From the NCBI GenBank assembly GCA_963708325.1, contig OY970203.1, positions 620,001-684,000 on the forward strand: a stretch of 64,000 bases of DNA, in the 5' to 3' direction. The position numbers were made by a program, and so were the translations under genes. This DNA comes from G963708325 sp963708325. GTDB lineage: Bacteria > Actinomycetota > Thermoleophilia > Solirubrobacterales > 70-9. Positions 17,244-24,380 of the stretch are shown here, one piece after another. The notes under the pieces are model-generated. The model saw nothing but the letters and a program-made list of their open reading frames with translations, did not search any database and was not told the DNA's origin. Every line of letters starts with the position of its first letter. The first letter of the stretch is position 1.

Positions 17244-18089
17244 CTAGCCCGTCTCGCCGTTGGTGTGACCGTTGGTATGACCCTCGTCGCCGACGCCCAT
17301 CTCGGCGCGAACACGGACGGCGAACTCGGTCGTCGACTCCTCGGTGGCGTAGGCGCCCGTCGCCTGATCGCGCACGACGCGCCCGTCCTCCATCTCGATC
17401 ACCCGGCGGCGCATCTTGTCCACCATCTCGCGGTCGTGGCTGACGACGACGACGGTGGTCCCGGCCCGGTTGATCCGGTAGAGCAGCTGCATGATCCCGA
17501 TCGACGTGACCGGGTCGATGTTCCCGGTGGGCTCGTCGGCCAGCAGCAGCGGCGGGTGGTTGACGAAGGCGCGGGCGATTGAGACGCGCTGCTGCTCGCC
17601 GCCCGACAGCTGGTCGGGGTAGCTGTGGATCTTCGTCGACAGCCCCACCAGGCGCAGCGTCTCGGGCACCTTGGCGCGGATCTCGGCGCGGGGCTCCCCG
17701 ATCACCTGCAGCGCGTAGGCGACGTTGTCGTAGACGGTGCGGTTGGGAAGCAGCTTGAAGTCCTGGAAGACGGTGCCGATGTTGCGGCGCAGGTAGGGGA
17801 CCTTCTTCTGCGGCAGGGCGCCGATGTCGCGTCCGGCGATCCGCACCTCCCCCGAGGTCGGGTCCAGCTCGCGGATCAGCAGCTTCATCAGCGTCGACTT
17901 GCCGCAGCCCGTCGGTCCGACGACGAAGGCGAACTCGCCCCGGTGCACGGCGAGGCTGACCCGCTCCACGCCGACGTGCCCGCCCGGGTAGACCTTGGTG
18001 ACGTCGCGCAGGTCGATAATCGGCGGCCCGGGGTCGCGCGGTGCGCGGCTCGGCTGCGGCGTGGTCGGTTGCGTGCCCGTGCTTGCCAT
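17244..18089 (-). CDS. ftsE: Cell-division ATP-binding protein FtsE
   Basis: A 281-residue ABC ATPase. It has Walker A VGPTGCGKSTLMK, Q-loop TVFQDFKLLPNRTVYDNVAY (FtsE-specific), signature LSGGEQQRVSIARAFV, Walker B LLLADEPTGNIDP and the H-loop VVSHDREMV. FtsE proteins of actinobacteria often carry a C-terminal extension, seen here as about 40 residues with HTNGHTNG. I chose the ATG 18 residues before the conserved core; an upstream ATG at 18194 would add 35 low-similarity residues. No strong Shine-Dalgarno sequence is visible. First gene of the ftsE-ftsX-ctpA-rnr-smpB operon. The 187-base gap upstream should hold its promoter. Confidence 0.94.
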   Translation of the reverse strand: MASTGTQPTTPQPSRAPRDPGPPIIDLRDVTKVYPGGHVGVERVSLAVHRGEFAFVVGPTGCGKSTLMKLLIRELDPTSGEVRIAGRDIGALPQKKVPYLRRNIGTVFQDFKLLPNRTVYDNVAYALQVIGEPRAEIRAKVPETLRLVGLSTKIHSYPDQLSGGEQQRVSIARAFVNHPPLLLADEPTGNIDPVTSIGIMQLLYRINRAGTTVVVVSHDREMVDKMRRRVIEMEDGRVVRDQATGAYATEESTTEFAVRVRAEMGVGDEGHTNGHTNGETG

Positions 18090-18276
18090 GGCAGTGGTTG
18101 ATTTCTGCGGGCCGGGTCCCAATCCTCCGCCGTCCCCCCATGGCCGGCGCCGACCCGATCCGGTCGAAGTCGGACAGTGTAAAGAAATGCTCACACGATG
18201 CGCCGCACCCGAATAAGCCGGGCGCAGCCGTGCAACCTGCTCAGCGCGCCGCCCACCGCCTGCCTCGCCGCTGCGG

Positions 18277-19275
18277 CTAGGTCCACTCCTCGCCCAGCAG
18301 GGGCGGGTGCGAGACGATCGGCTTCAGCACCAGCGCCTGGCGGGCGTGGTCGACGATCCCCGAGGCGGTGAGACCGAAGTGCTCCATGCAGGCCTCGCCG
18401 GTACCGGAGATCCCGAACTCGTCCTTCATCCCCAGCGCGAAGACGGGAACCGGGTGCTGCTCGGCCGCCACCTGGCGGATCGCGTCGGCGAGGCCGCCGA
18501 CGACACGGTGCTCCTCGGCGGTGACCGCGACGCCGGTCTTGGCCAGCGACTTCAGCACCCCCTCGGAGTTGATCGGCTTGATGATCGAGACGTTGACGAC
18601 TTCGGCCTCGACGCCGTCCTCGCGGGCGAGGATCTCGGCGGCCTCGATCCCGCGCCAGACCATGTGGCCGCAGACGAAGATCGAGATGTCCTTGCCGGGC
18701 CGCAGCACGTCGATACCCGAGCCGAGGGTCTCGGGGATCTCCTCGTAGACGATCGGCGTCGCCGGGCGGCCGAGGCGGAGGTACATGGGCTCTTCGCGCT
18801 CGTAGGACTCCATCGTCGCCCGGTATGCCTGGTTGTAGTCGGCGGGGACGATCACCTGCATCCGCGGCATCGCCCGCATCAGGGCGATGTCCTCGATCAT
18901 CTGGTGAGAGGCGCCGTCCTCGCCGAGCGAGACGCCGCCGTGGCTGGCGCCGATCCGCACCTTGAGCTCGTTGTGGGCGATCCCCAGCCGCACCTGGTCG
19001 TAGGCGCGCCCGGTGGCGAAGATCGCGAAGGTCGAGGCGTAGGGGACCTTGCCGGTGGCGGCAAGGCCGCAGGAGATCGACATCATGTTCGCCTCCGCGG
19101 TGCCGCAGTTGAAGAAGCGCTCCGGGAAGCGCTTGCCGAACTTGATCGACTGGGTGGAGACGGCGAGGTCGCAGTCCAGGGCGACGACGTCTTCGTGCGC
19201 CTCGCCAAGCTCGACCAGGGCGTCGCCGTAGGCGTGGCGCGTCGCGATCGGCTCGGTCTTAGCGTCCGCCGTCAT
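18277..19275 (-). CDS. Transketolase, C-terminal subunit (PYR + C domains)
   Basis: A 332-residue protein with the transketolase pyrimidine-binding domain (NCGTAEANMMSISCGLAATG holds the catalytic glutamate; YASTFAIFATGRAYDQVR; ASHGGVSLGEDGASHQMIED) and the C-terminal transketolase domain (EIPETLGSGIDVLRPGKDIS onward). Together with the overlapping upstream gene it forms a two-subunit transketolase, as in many archaea and actinobacteria. It would act in the pentose phosphate pathway. The ATG overlaps the stop codon of the N-terminal subunit by 4 bases. The open frame reading further upstream is a shadow. Confidence 0.92.
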   Translation of the reverse strand: MTADAKTEPIATRHAYGDALVELGEAHEDVVALDCDLAVSTQSIKFGKRFPERFFNCGTAEANMMSISCGLAATGKVPYASTFAIFATGRAYDQVRLGIAHNELKVRIGASHGGVSLGEDGASHQMIEDIALMRAMPRMQVIVPADYNQAYRATMESYEREEPMYLRLGRPATPIVYEEIPETLGSGIDVLRPGKDISIFVCGHMVWRGIEAAEILAREDGVEAEVVNVSIIKPINSEGVLKSLAKTGVAVTAEEHRVVGGLADAIRQVAAEQHPVPVFALGMKDEFGISGTGEACMEHFGLTASGIVDHARQALVLKPIVSHPPLLGEEWT

Positions 19276-20189
19276 TCTTCGCCCGCCTCCAGCTCCTTGG
19301 TCTGGCGGTCCAGCACCTGTTCCAGCTCCGAGAGCGCCTCCTCGGCCTGCGCGGCGGTGGGCGGCTTTCCGTGGAAGCCGAAGCGGCCCTCCATCGAGGA
19401 CACGCCGCGGCCCTTCTTCGTCTGGCAGACGATCGCCGCCGGCCGCTCCCGGGCGCGGCTCCACTCCAGCGACTCGACGATCTGGGCCATGTCGTGGCCG
19501 TCGATCTCGACCGCCTCCCAGCCGAAGGCCTCGAACTTGGCGCGGACGTCGCCGGTGTCCATCACCTCCTCGGTGGTGCCGTCTGTCTGGAGGTGGTTGT
19601 AGTCGACGATCGCTGTGAGGTTGCGGACGCCGAAGTGGCTGGCGGCCATCGCCGCCTCCCAGCTCTGGCCCTCCTGGCAGTCGCCGTCGGACATCAGCCC
19701 GAACACCTGGGCGCGGTCGTCGAGCCCGTCCAGCCGCAGCGCCAGGCAGATCCCGAGGCACATCGACAGCCCCTGCCCGAGCGAGCCGGTGGAGACCTCG
19801 ACGCCGGAGGTCCGGCGCATGTCGGGGTGGCCCTGGAGGTGGGCGCCGATCTGGCGCAGGCCCATCAGGTCCTCGACGGGGAAGTAGCCGTGCTCGGCCA
19901 GGGCCGCGTACTGGATCGGCGCGGCGTGGCCCTTGCACAGCACGAAGCGGTCGCGCTCGGGCCAGCCGGGGTTGCGGGGGTTGTGGCGCAGCATGCGGTA
20001 GTAGAGGGCGGCGACGATGTCGGCCGCCGACAGCGAGCTGTCGAGGTGGCCCGACTTGGCTACGGCGAGCATCCGCACGCAGTGCATTCGCAGCACGGTC
20101 GCGTAGCGCTCCAGCTCGGCGATCGAGTGGGTGGTGTCCTCGACCGGAGCTAGCGGTCGCCGCGGGTCCGGTACCGGCTTAAGGTGCAC
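19272..20189 (-). CDS. Transketolase, N-terminal subunit (thiamine-diphosphate domain)
   Basis: A 305-residue protein with the TPP-binding domain of transketolase: SGHLDSSLSAADIVAALYY, RDRFVLCKGHAAPIQYAALA, GVEVSTGSLGQGLSMCLGIC and the TPP/Mg motif MSDGDCQEGQSWEAAM followed by NLTAIVDYNHLQ. The protein ends where the PP domain normally ends, so the enzyme is split. It starts at GTG. The 174-base upstream gap separates it from a divergent lipoprotein gene; I found no recognisable riboswitch there. Confidence 0.92.
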   Translation of the reverse strand: MHLKPVPDPRRPLAPVEDTTHSIAELERYATVLRMHCVRMLAVAKSGHLDSSLSAADIVAALYYRMLRHNPRNPGWPERDRFVLCKGHAAPIQYAALAEHGYFPVEDLMGLRQIGAHLQGHPDMRRTSGVEVSTGSLGQGLSMCLGICLALRLDGLDDRAQVFGLMSDGDCQEGQSWEAAMAASHFGVRNLTAIVDYNHLQTDGTTEEVMDTGDVRAKFEAFGWEAVEIDGHDMAQIVESLEWSRARERPAAIVCQTKKGRGVSSMEGRFGFHGKPPTAAQAEEALSELEQVLDRQTKELEAGEE

Positions 20190-20363
20190 TTGCTCTGGGG
20201 TTAGGGAGCGGGCCGCTTCCGCCGGTGGGTTCAGAGGGACTCACCCCCGGAGAGCGGTGCCGAAACCGTAGCAGCGCAGGGCACGTTCCGAGCGTATGCA
20301 GCTTGCAGGACGGAACCGCGGCCCGGCGAAAGCGCAGATTGCTGCTTTGATTGCGAATCCGCC

Positions 20364-20657
20364 ATGCGGGAAGATCCAGACACCATGACGAGCGGGATCC
20401 GAAGCGCCCGAAGGCACCGGAGCATTCGCGCCGCCGGCGCGGCGGTGGCTGCCGCGGCCGCGCTCCTGGTGGCGGGATGCAACGACGGGGGCAACGACAG
20501 CTCGACGGCGACGCCGGCGCGGCCGACCACGCACGCGAACGCAAAGACGACCACCAAGACCGCCCCGAAGGCGCCGAAGAGCGCGACGATCACCAATCCG
20601 AACGCGCCCGACTACTCGATCGAGAACCGGCCCGGCGGGCCGGACAAGAACAAGTAG
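20364..20657 (+). CDS. Small lipoprotein, unknown function
   Basis: A 97-residue protein with an Arg-rich N terminus, a hydrophobic segment and a lipobox-like LVAGC at about residues 35-39, then a Thr/Lys/Pro/Ala-rich linker without any recognised domain (KTTTKTAPKAPKSATITNPN). A second in-frame ATG 21 bases downstream is preceded by GGGAAG and may be the true start. It is probably anchored in the outer face of the membrane. Function unknown. It diverges from the transketolase genes. Confidence 0.6.
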   Translation: MREDPDTMTSGIRSARRHRSIRAAGAAVAAAAALLVAGCNDGGNDSSTATPARPTTHANAKTTTKTAPKAPKSATITNPNAPDYSIENRPGGPDKNK

Positions 20658-20667
20658 GGCCGCTGAT

Positions 20668-20704
20668 TGTCGGATTTCGGGCCCATGGCGACGCCAATCC
20701 GACA
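20668..20704. repeat. Perfect 9-bp inverted repeat between two lipoprotein genes
   Basis: TGTCGGATT and AATCCGACA face each other across 19 bases, beginning 10 bases after the stop of the small lipoprotein gene and ending 23 bases before the next start. It could be a transcription terminator of the first gene (no T run follows) or an operator for the second. Confidence 0.5.
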
Positions 20705-20727
20705 TTCGGCGCTCGGCCACTAGGGCG

Positions 20728-21393
20728 GTGCGGGCGTCCCTTACGGCCCGCGGGCTTGGGCTGGTCGCAGTCCTCGCCCTGACCGCGGGGGCCTGCGGCG
20801 GCGGCAACGACGGCGGCGGGGACACGCATGCCGGGGCGGCGACGACGGGCGCCACGGGCGCCACCGGCGCCACCCGGCCCGCGCCCGGCGGCCACCGGGC
20901 GCCGCCGCCTCCGGAGGGCTCGAGCGGCGAGCCTCCGCACACCGCCGGCCAGCGCGGCGCGGCCGCCGCGACGCGGGCCTACGTGCGGGCGATCGACGCC
21001 CGCGACGGCGTCCGCCTCTGCCGGCTGCTGACCGCAGACGCCCGGCGAAAGGCCCGGCTGCCCGCGGGCACATCGGCCTGCGCGGACGCCGCGCGGCGGC
21101 GAATCGGGCGTGGTGCGGCTCCCGGCCACCCCCGCTGGCTGGGCGTCAGGATCGCCAGCGCGCCGGCGGTGAGCGGCGGGCAGGGCACCGCCCGGGTGAC
21201 GCTCACCGTCGCGGAGCGCTACACGTCCAAGCCGCCGGTCTCGATCGAGGACGATGTCGTCTACCTGATCGGCGACGGCGGAGTCTGGCGCGTCGCCCAG
21301 CCCAGCCTGGCGCTCTATCGCGCGCTCGGCGTCGCCGACGTGCCGCCGACCGCGCTCAGCCCACCGCCGGGCCAGGCGGGGACGGGCGGCTAG
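20728..21393 (+). CDS. Secreted lipoprotein with NTF2-like domain
   Basis: A 221-residue protein starting at GTG, with a signal peptide and a lipobox-like TAGAC at about residues 19-23. A Gly/Thr/Pro-rich linker follows, then a domain (about 75-190) that begins AAATRAYVRAIDARDGVRLC and ends GDGGVWRVAQPSLALYRALG. This is the pattern of small extracytoplasmic NTF2-like domains in actinobacterial lipoproteins. Two cysteines flank the domain and may form a disulfide. Function unknown. Its TAG stop and the TAG of the convergent CcdA-like gene share a palindromic CTAG. Confidence 0.65.
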   Translation: MRASLTARGLGLVAVLALTAGACGGGNDGGGDTHAGAATTGATGATGATRPAPGGHRAPPPPEGSSGEPPHTAGQRGAAAATRAYVRAIDARDGVRLCRLLTADARRKARLPAGTSACADAARRRIGRGAAPGHPRWLGVRIASAPAVSGGQGTARVTLTVAERYTSKPPVSIEDDVVYLIGDGGVWRVAQPSLALYRALGVADVPPTALSPPPGQAGTGG

Positions 21394-22811
21394 CGCGAAA
21401 CCCGCAGCAGGGTGCCGTGGCCGCGCCGCCCCTCGAAGTTGAGGCGCGTCAGGTAGACGTCGGCGGCGGACAGGGCGGTGGACCAGAGCGCCGCGCCCGT
21501 GCGCTTGCGGCTCGACAGGACCGTCCCGGCGCCCCCTGCGCTGCGCTGGCGCAGCCGCAGCTGCTGGGCCTTGTGGCTGGTGCGCACGTAGGCGAGCCAC
21601 CTTCCGGCCACCGAGGGGCTCGTCAGCAGGACGCGGTCGCCGTGCAGCAGCGTGCGCTTGCGGTTGGAGGAAAGCGAGACCTGGACGATCCGGCTCGACC
21701 CGCCGCTGTCCAGGGCGAAGACGACGAGGCCGTGATCGAGACAGGGCCGTCCCAGCTGGGTGGGGGCATCGGCGCTGGCGATCGTCTTCAGCTGAGATGG
21801 GTGCGCCAGGGGAAGCGCGCGCAGGCGGTCGTTGCCGCTGTCCGTTCGCACGCGGTAGACGAGCCAGCCGCCGGAGACGGCGAGGGCGTCGGCGTCGCGG
21901 GAGGCCGGCACCGACTGCACGAAGCTCAGGTCCGTGCGATCGAGGATCCGCACGCGCGTCCCCACTCGGACGGCGACGTACGGACCGCCCACCGCCCCCT
22001 GCCGGCCGGGCAGCTGGACCCGGTGGCCGTTGGAGCGGCGCAGCACCGCGATCCCGTCGTCGCGCTGCCAGACGAGGTCGCCGTTGGAGAAGCTCGGGTC
22101 GCTGCCGTTCGTGGTGACCGTGCCGGTCGCGGCGGCGGCCGAGCCCGTGGCCGTCAGCGCGATCGCCGCGACGACCAGCACGAGCGCGTCGCCGAGGCGG
22201 AACCCGCGCAGGATCCCGGGACGCTCGGCCATCGTCGCCAGCGCCCGCACGCCGATCGGCCGCTCGATCAGGGGAGCCAGCGCGACCACCGGGATCGCGC
22301 GCCCGACACCGAAGCCGATCCCGGCGATCAGGCCGAGCTGCGGCGCGCCGACCGCGAAGCTGATGCCCGCCAGGGCCCAGACCCCGAGCGTGAGCACGAA
22401 GGTGGTGAAGCCGAGGCCGAGCAGGACGCCGTAGAGCGCCGCGACGACGGGCATCGGCATCCGCCAGCGCCACGGCTCGGGCAGCTGGCGTCGGATCTGG
22501 GGCACGATCGGCACGCCGCGAGCCTCGCCGGCCGCCGCCGCGACGGCGATCGCGGCGGCCGCAAGGTAGGCGGCGCGGCCGCCCACGCCGTGGACGAGGT
22601 CGCCGAGCGCGGCGAGCATGCCGAAGGTGAACGCGCCCCCGGCCACGGCTCCGAGCGTGAACGTCGCGCAGGCCGCCAGCGTGCTGGCGCGACCGCCCGA
22701 GTGACCGCGGGGCCCGACGGTCTCCACCATCGAGAAGCCGCACGGCGACCATGCACCCGTGAGGCCGATCAGCAGGGCGGCGGCGGCGATTGTGATCTCG
22801 ATCGGGCTCAT
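21390..22811 (-). CDS. CcdA/DsbD-like membrane protein fused to a beta-propeller-like exported domain
   Basis: A 473-residue protein. The first 225 residues form about six TM helices starting LIGLTGAWSPCGFSMVETV, which resembles the TM1 WSPC region of CcdA/DsbD electron carriers; the partner cysteine expected in TM4 is missing (GLGFTTFVLTLGVW). After the last TM, residues about 235-473 are a soluble domain made of repeated beta-rich units (GDLVWQRDDGIAVLRRSNGH, GPYVAVRVGTRVRILDRTDL, SGGWLVYRVRTDSGNDRLRA, AGRWLAYVRTSHKAQQLRLR) like a TolB/WD-type propeller. It lies 13 bases after the MauA-like gene and is the third gene of a mau-like cassette. Its role could be to pass electrons or to bind the MauA-like protein (inference). 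Confidence 0.7.
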   Translation of the reverse strand: MSPIEITIAAAALLIGLTGAWSPCGFSMVETVGPRGHSGGRASTLAACATFTLGAVAGGAFTFGMLAALGDLVHGVGGRAAYLAAAAIAVAAAAGEARGVPIVPQIRRQLPEPWRWRMPMPVVAALYGVLLGLGFTTFVLTLGVWALAGISFAVGAPQLGLIAGIGFGVGRAIPVVALAPLIERPIGVRALATMAERPGILRGFRLGDALVLVVAAIALTATGSAAAATGTVTTNGSDPSFSNGDLVWQRDDGIAVLRRSNGHRVQLPGRQGAVGGPYVAVRVGTRVRILDRTDLSFVQSVPASRDADALAVSGGWLVYRVRTDSGNDRLRALPLAHPSQLKTIASADAPTQLGRPCLDHGLVVFALDSGGSSRIVQVSLSSNRKRTLLHGDRVLLTSPSVAGRWLAYVRTSHKAQQLRLRQRSAGGAGTVLSSRKRTGAALWSTALSAADVYLTRLNFEGRRGHGTLLRVSR

Positions 22812-22824
22812 CCGCTCCGCGCGC

Positions 22825-23406
22825 TCAGCACGCCACCTTGGTGTCGTAGTAGGTGACGCAGAACACCTTGCGGCCGCCGTAGCAGTAGCCGGTCAGGGAG
22901 GCATCGCCGTTGATGCGCCGGTTGTGGTGGGCGCAGCAGTCCCAGAGCTTGCGGACGTGCCCGTCGCAGCAGCGGTACCAGGAGCCCTGCAGGTGCGACT
23001 CGAAGCCGTAGGCCTTTCCGGTCGTCTGGCACACCTTCGTGCGGGGCGCCGGCGGCAGCGGCCGACCGTCCGGGTCGAGCAGCGGCTTGCCCGAGCCGTC
23101 GACCGGATAGCCGTTGCCGTTGACGACGCGGCCGAGGTTGTCGATCGGCTTTCCGTCGGAGGGCCGCAGCGGATAGCCGTGCGCGTCGAGCCGGGGCAGC
23201 GCCGGCCCGAGCGGGTGGATGCAGGAGCCGGTCGTGTAGGTGTGGCCGCAGAAGTGAAAGGCGTCCGACTCGCCAGGCTCGATCAGCGCCCGCACCATGC
23301 TGCCGCCGGCGACCGCCATCAGCGCCCCGCCGACGCGGGCGAGAAACCCGCGCCGCGACGTGTTGCGGGCGACGGCCTCCGACATCCCGTCGATCCGCTC
23401 AGTCAC
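22825..23406 (-). CDS. MauA-like protein (methylamine dehydrogenase light chain family), Tat-exported
   Basis: A 193-residue protein with a twin-arginine signal (NTSRRGFLARVGGALMAVAG), as in true MauA. The mature part has ten cysteines and the MauA-like elements GSWYRCCDG, WDCC and GYCYGGRKVFCVTYYDTKVA. By eye these match the regions around the first TTQ tryptophan, the conserved Asp-Cys-Cys, and the second TTQ tryptophan. At the last site the residue looks like tyrosine rather than tryptophan. A Pro/Gly-rich insert of about 50 residues with repeated D-x-x-G-x-P units replaces part of the N-terminal region. It overlaps the MauE-like gene by 8 bases. Starts at GTG. Whether it carries a quinone cofactor is unknown. 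Confidence 0.75.
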   Translation of the reverse strand: MTERIDGMSEAVARNTSRRGFLARVGGALMAVAGGSMVRALIEPGESDAFHFCGHTYTTGSCIHPLGPALPRLDAHGYPLRPSDGKPIDNLGRVVNGNGYPVDGSGKPLLDPDGRPLPPAPRTKVCQTTGKAYGFESHLQGSWYRCCDGHVRKLWDCCAHHNRRINGDASLTGYCYGGRKVFCVTYYDTKVAC

Positions 23407-24334
23407 CGACGGCCTCCGGCGTCATCGGCGCGGCCGGCGCGCCGCTCCTCGCCCCAGCCGCGCGCCGCCGCTCGGCCGTCGCAAGGACGCTCTCCAGCTG
23501 GGCCAGGTTGTTGAACGTGCCCTTGGCCAGGACCGTGCCATCGAGGTCGATCGCGACGGCGAACGGGCTGCCGGGCGCGTCCGCCTCGCGCCAGGCGTCT
23601 GCGTCGTGCGCCTCCTCGAAGGTGCTGACGCGGAGGACGGGGTCGCGGGCCAGGGACGCGATCGCAGGCTCGAGCTTCTGACAGGCGCCGCAGCCTTCGG
23701 AGACGAACACGGCCAGCGCCAGCTCCGCGCCGGGCTTGGACTCGAAGCGCTCGATCAGGGCCGTCCGGCCGCCCAGCTCGGGCCCCTCCTCCGGGACCTC
23801 CAGCGCGGACTGCGGCCCCAGCTGCATCCTCAGCATCCCCACCTCGCGGAAGAGCGCCAGCACCGCGACCGCGAGCGCGCAGCAGAGCGAGAGCGCGAGC
23901 GCGAGCCCGATCGCGAGCCAGGCGTCGGTGCCCAGGGAGATCTCGGAGAGCGACGGGATCGCGGCGAAGGCGCCGGCCAGAGCGAGGTTGCGAAGCGCGC
24001 CCGGCCAGCCGACGCGCGTGCGGGCGCCGAAGCAGGCGCACGGTCTTCCCGCCCGGCCGCTGATGATCGCCGCGGCCAGCACCGCGGCGAAGACGAGCAT
24101 CAGGCCGGCGGCGGCGTAGGCGGCGGCGTCGAGGCCGGCGAGGATCCCGGCGGCGAGCGCAAGCTCGGCGGCGCTGACGGCGGCCCAGGCCGCCGTCCGC
24201 GCGGCCGGCGAGGCCAGCCCGAAGGTGGCGAACGCCTCGCGCGCTTCGCCGCCGCGCACCAGCTTCGCGCCCGCCGACCAGACCAGAACGCCCGCCAGCG
24301 CAGCCCGAACCACGAACTCTGCGCTCCCTGACAT
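23399..24334 (-). CDS. MauE-like (DoxX-type) membrane protein fused to a thioredoxin-like domain
   Basis: A 311-residue protein. Residues 1-150 have four TM helices and the MauE/DoxX-type pattern: RAALAGVLVWSAGAKL, then SGRAGRPCACFGARTRVGWP with the paired cysteines typical of MauE. Residues about 190-290 form a thioredoxin fold with the active site SEGCGACQKLEP (CGAC) and SPFAVAIDLDGTVLAKGTFN, which holds the expected cis-proline-type region. In methylotrophs MauE and MauD are separate proteins that supply disulfides to MauA; here both functions seem to be in one chain (inference). First gene of the three-gene cassette and 46 bases downstream of nadA. Confidence 0.8.
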   Translation of the reverse strand: MSGSAEFVVRAALAGVLVWSAGAKLVRGGEAREAFATFGLASPAARTAAWAAVSAAELALAAGILAGLDAAAYAAAGLMLVFAAVLAAAIISGRAGRPCACFGARTRVGWPGALRNLALAGAFAAIPSLSEISLGTDAWLAIGLALALSLCCALAVAVLALFREVGMLRMQLGPQSALEVPEEGPELGGRTALIERFESKPGAELALAVFVSEGCGACQKLEPAIASLARDPVLRVSTFEEAHDADAWREADAPGSPFAVAIDLDGTVLAKGTFNNLAQLESVLATAERRRAAGARSGAPAAPMTPEAVGD

Positions 24335-24380
24335 GAGCGCCGCAAGTTAGCAAGCCGCGCCCGCGAGCGGGCGAGACCGC

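Noticed and set aside
15166..18141. A 991-residue minus-strand frame across ftsE and ftsX
   Set aside because: The N-terminal part is an out-of-frame reading of ftsE/ftsX; only the S41 peptidase end (to 16341) has real family motifs.
20190..20363. Possible thiamine or other riboswitch upstream of the split transketolase
   Set aside because: Some G/C-rich stems exist but no THI-box core or other known consensus could be matched.
21390..24334. A complete functional methylamine dehydrogenase operon
   Set aside because: No MauB, MauG or amicyanin gene is seen, and one of the two TTQ tryptophans appears to be absent.
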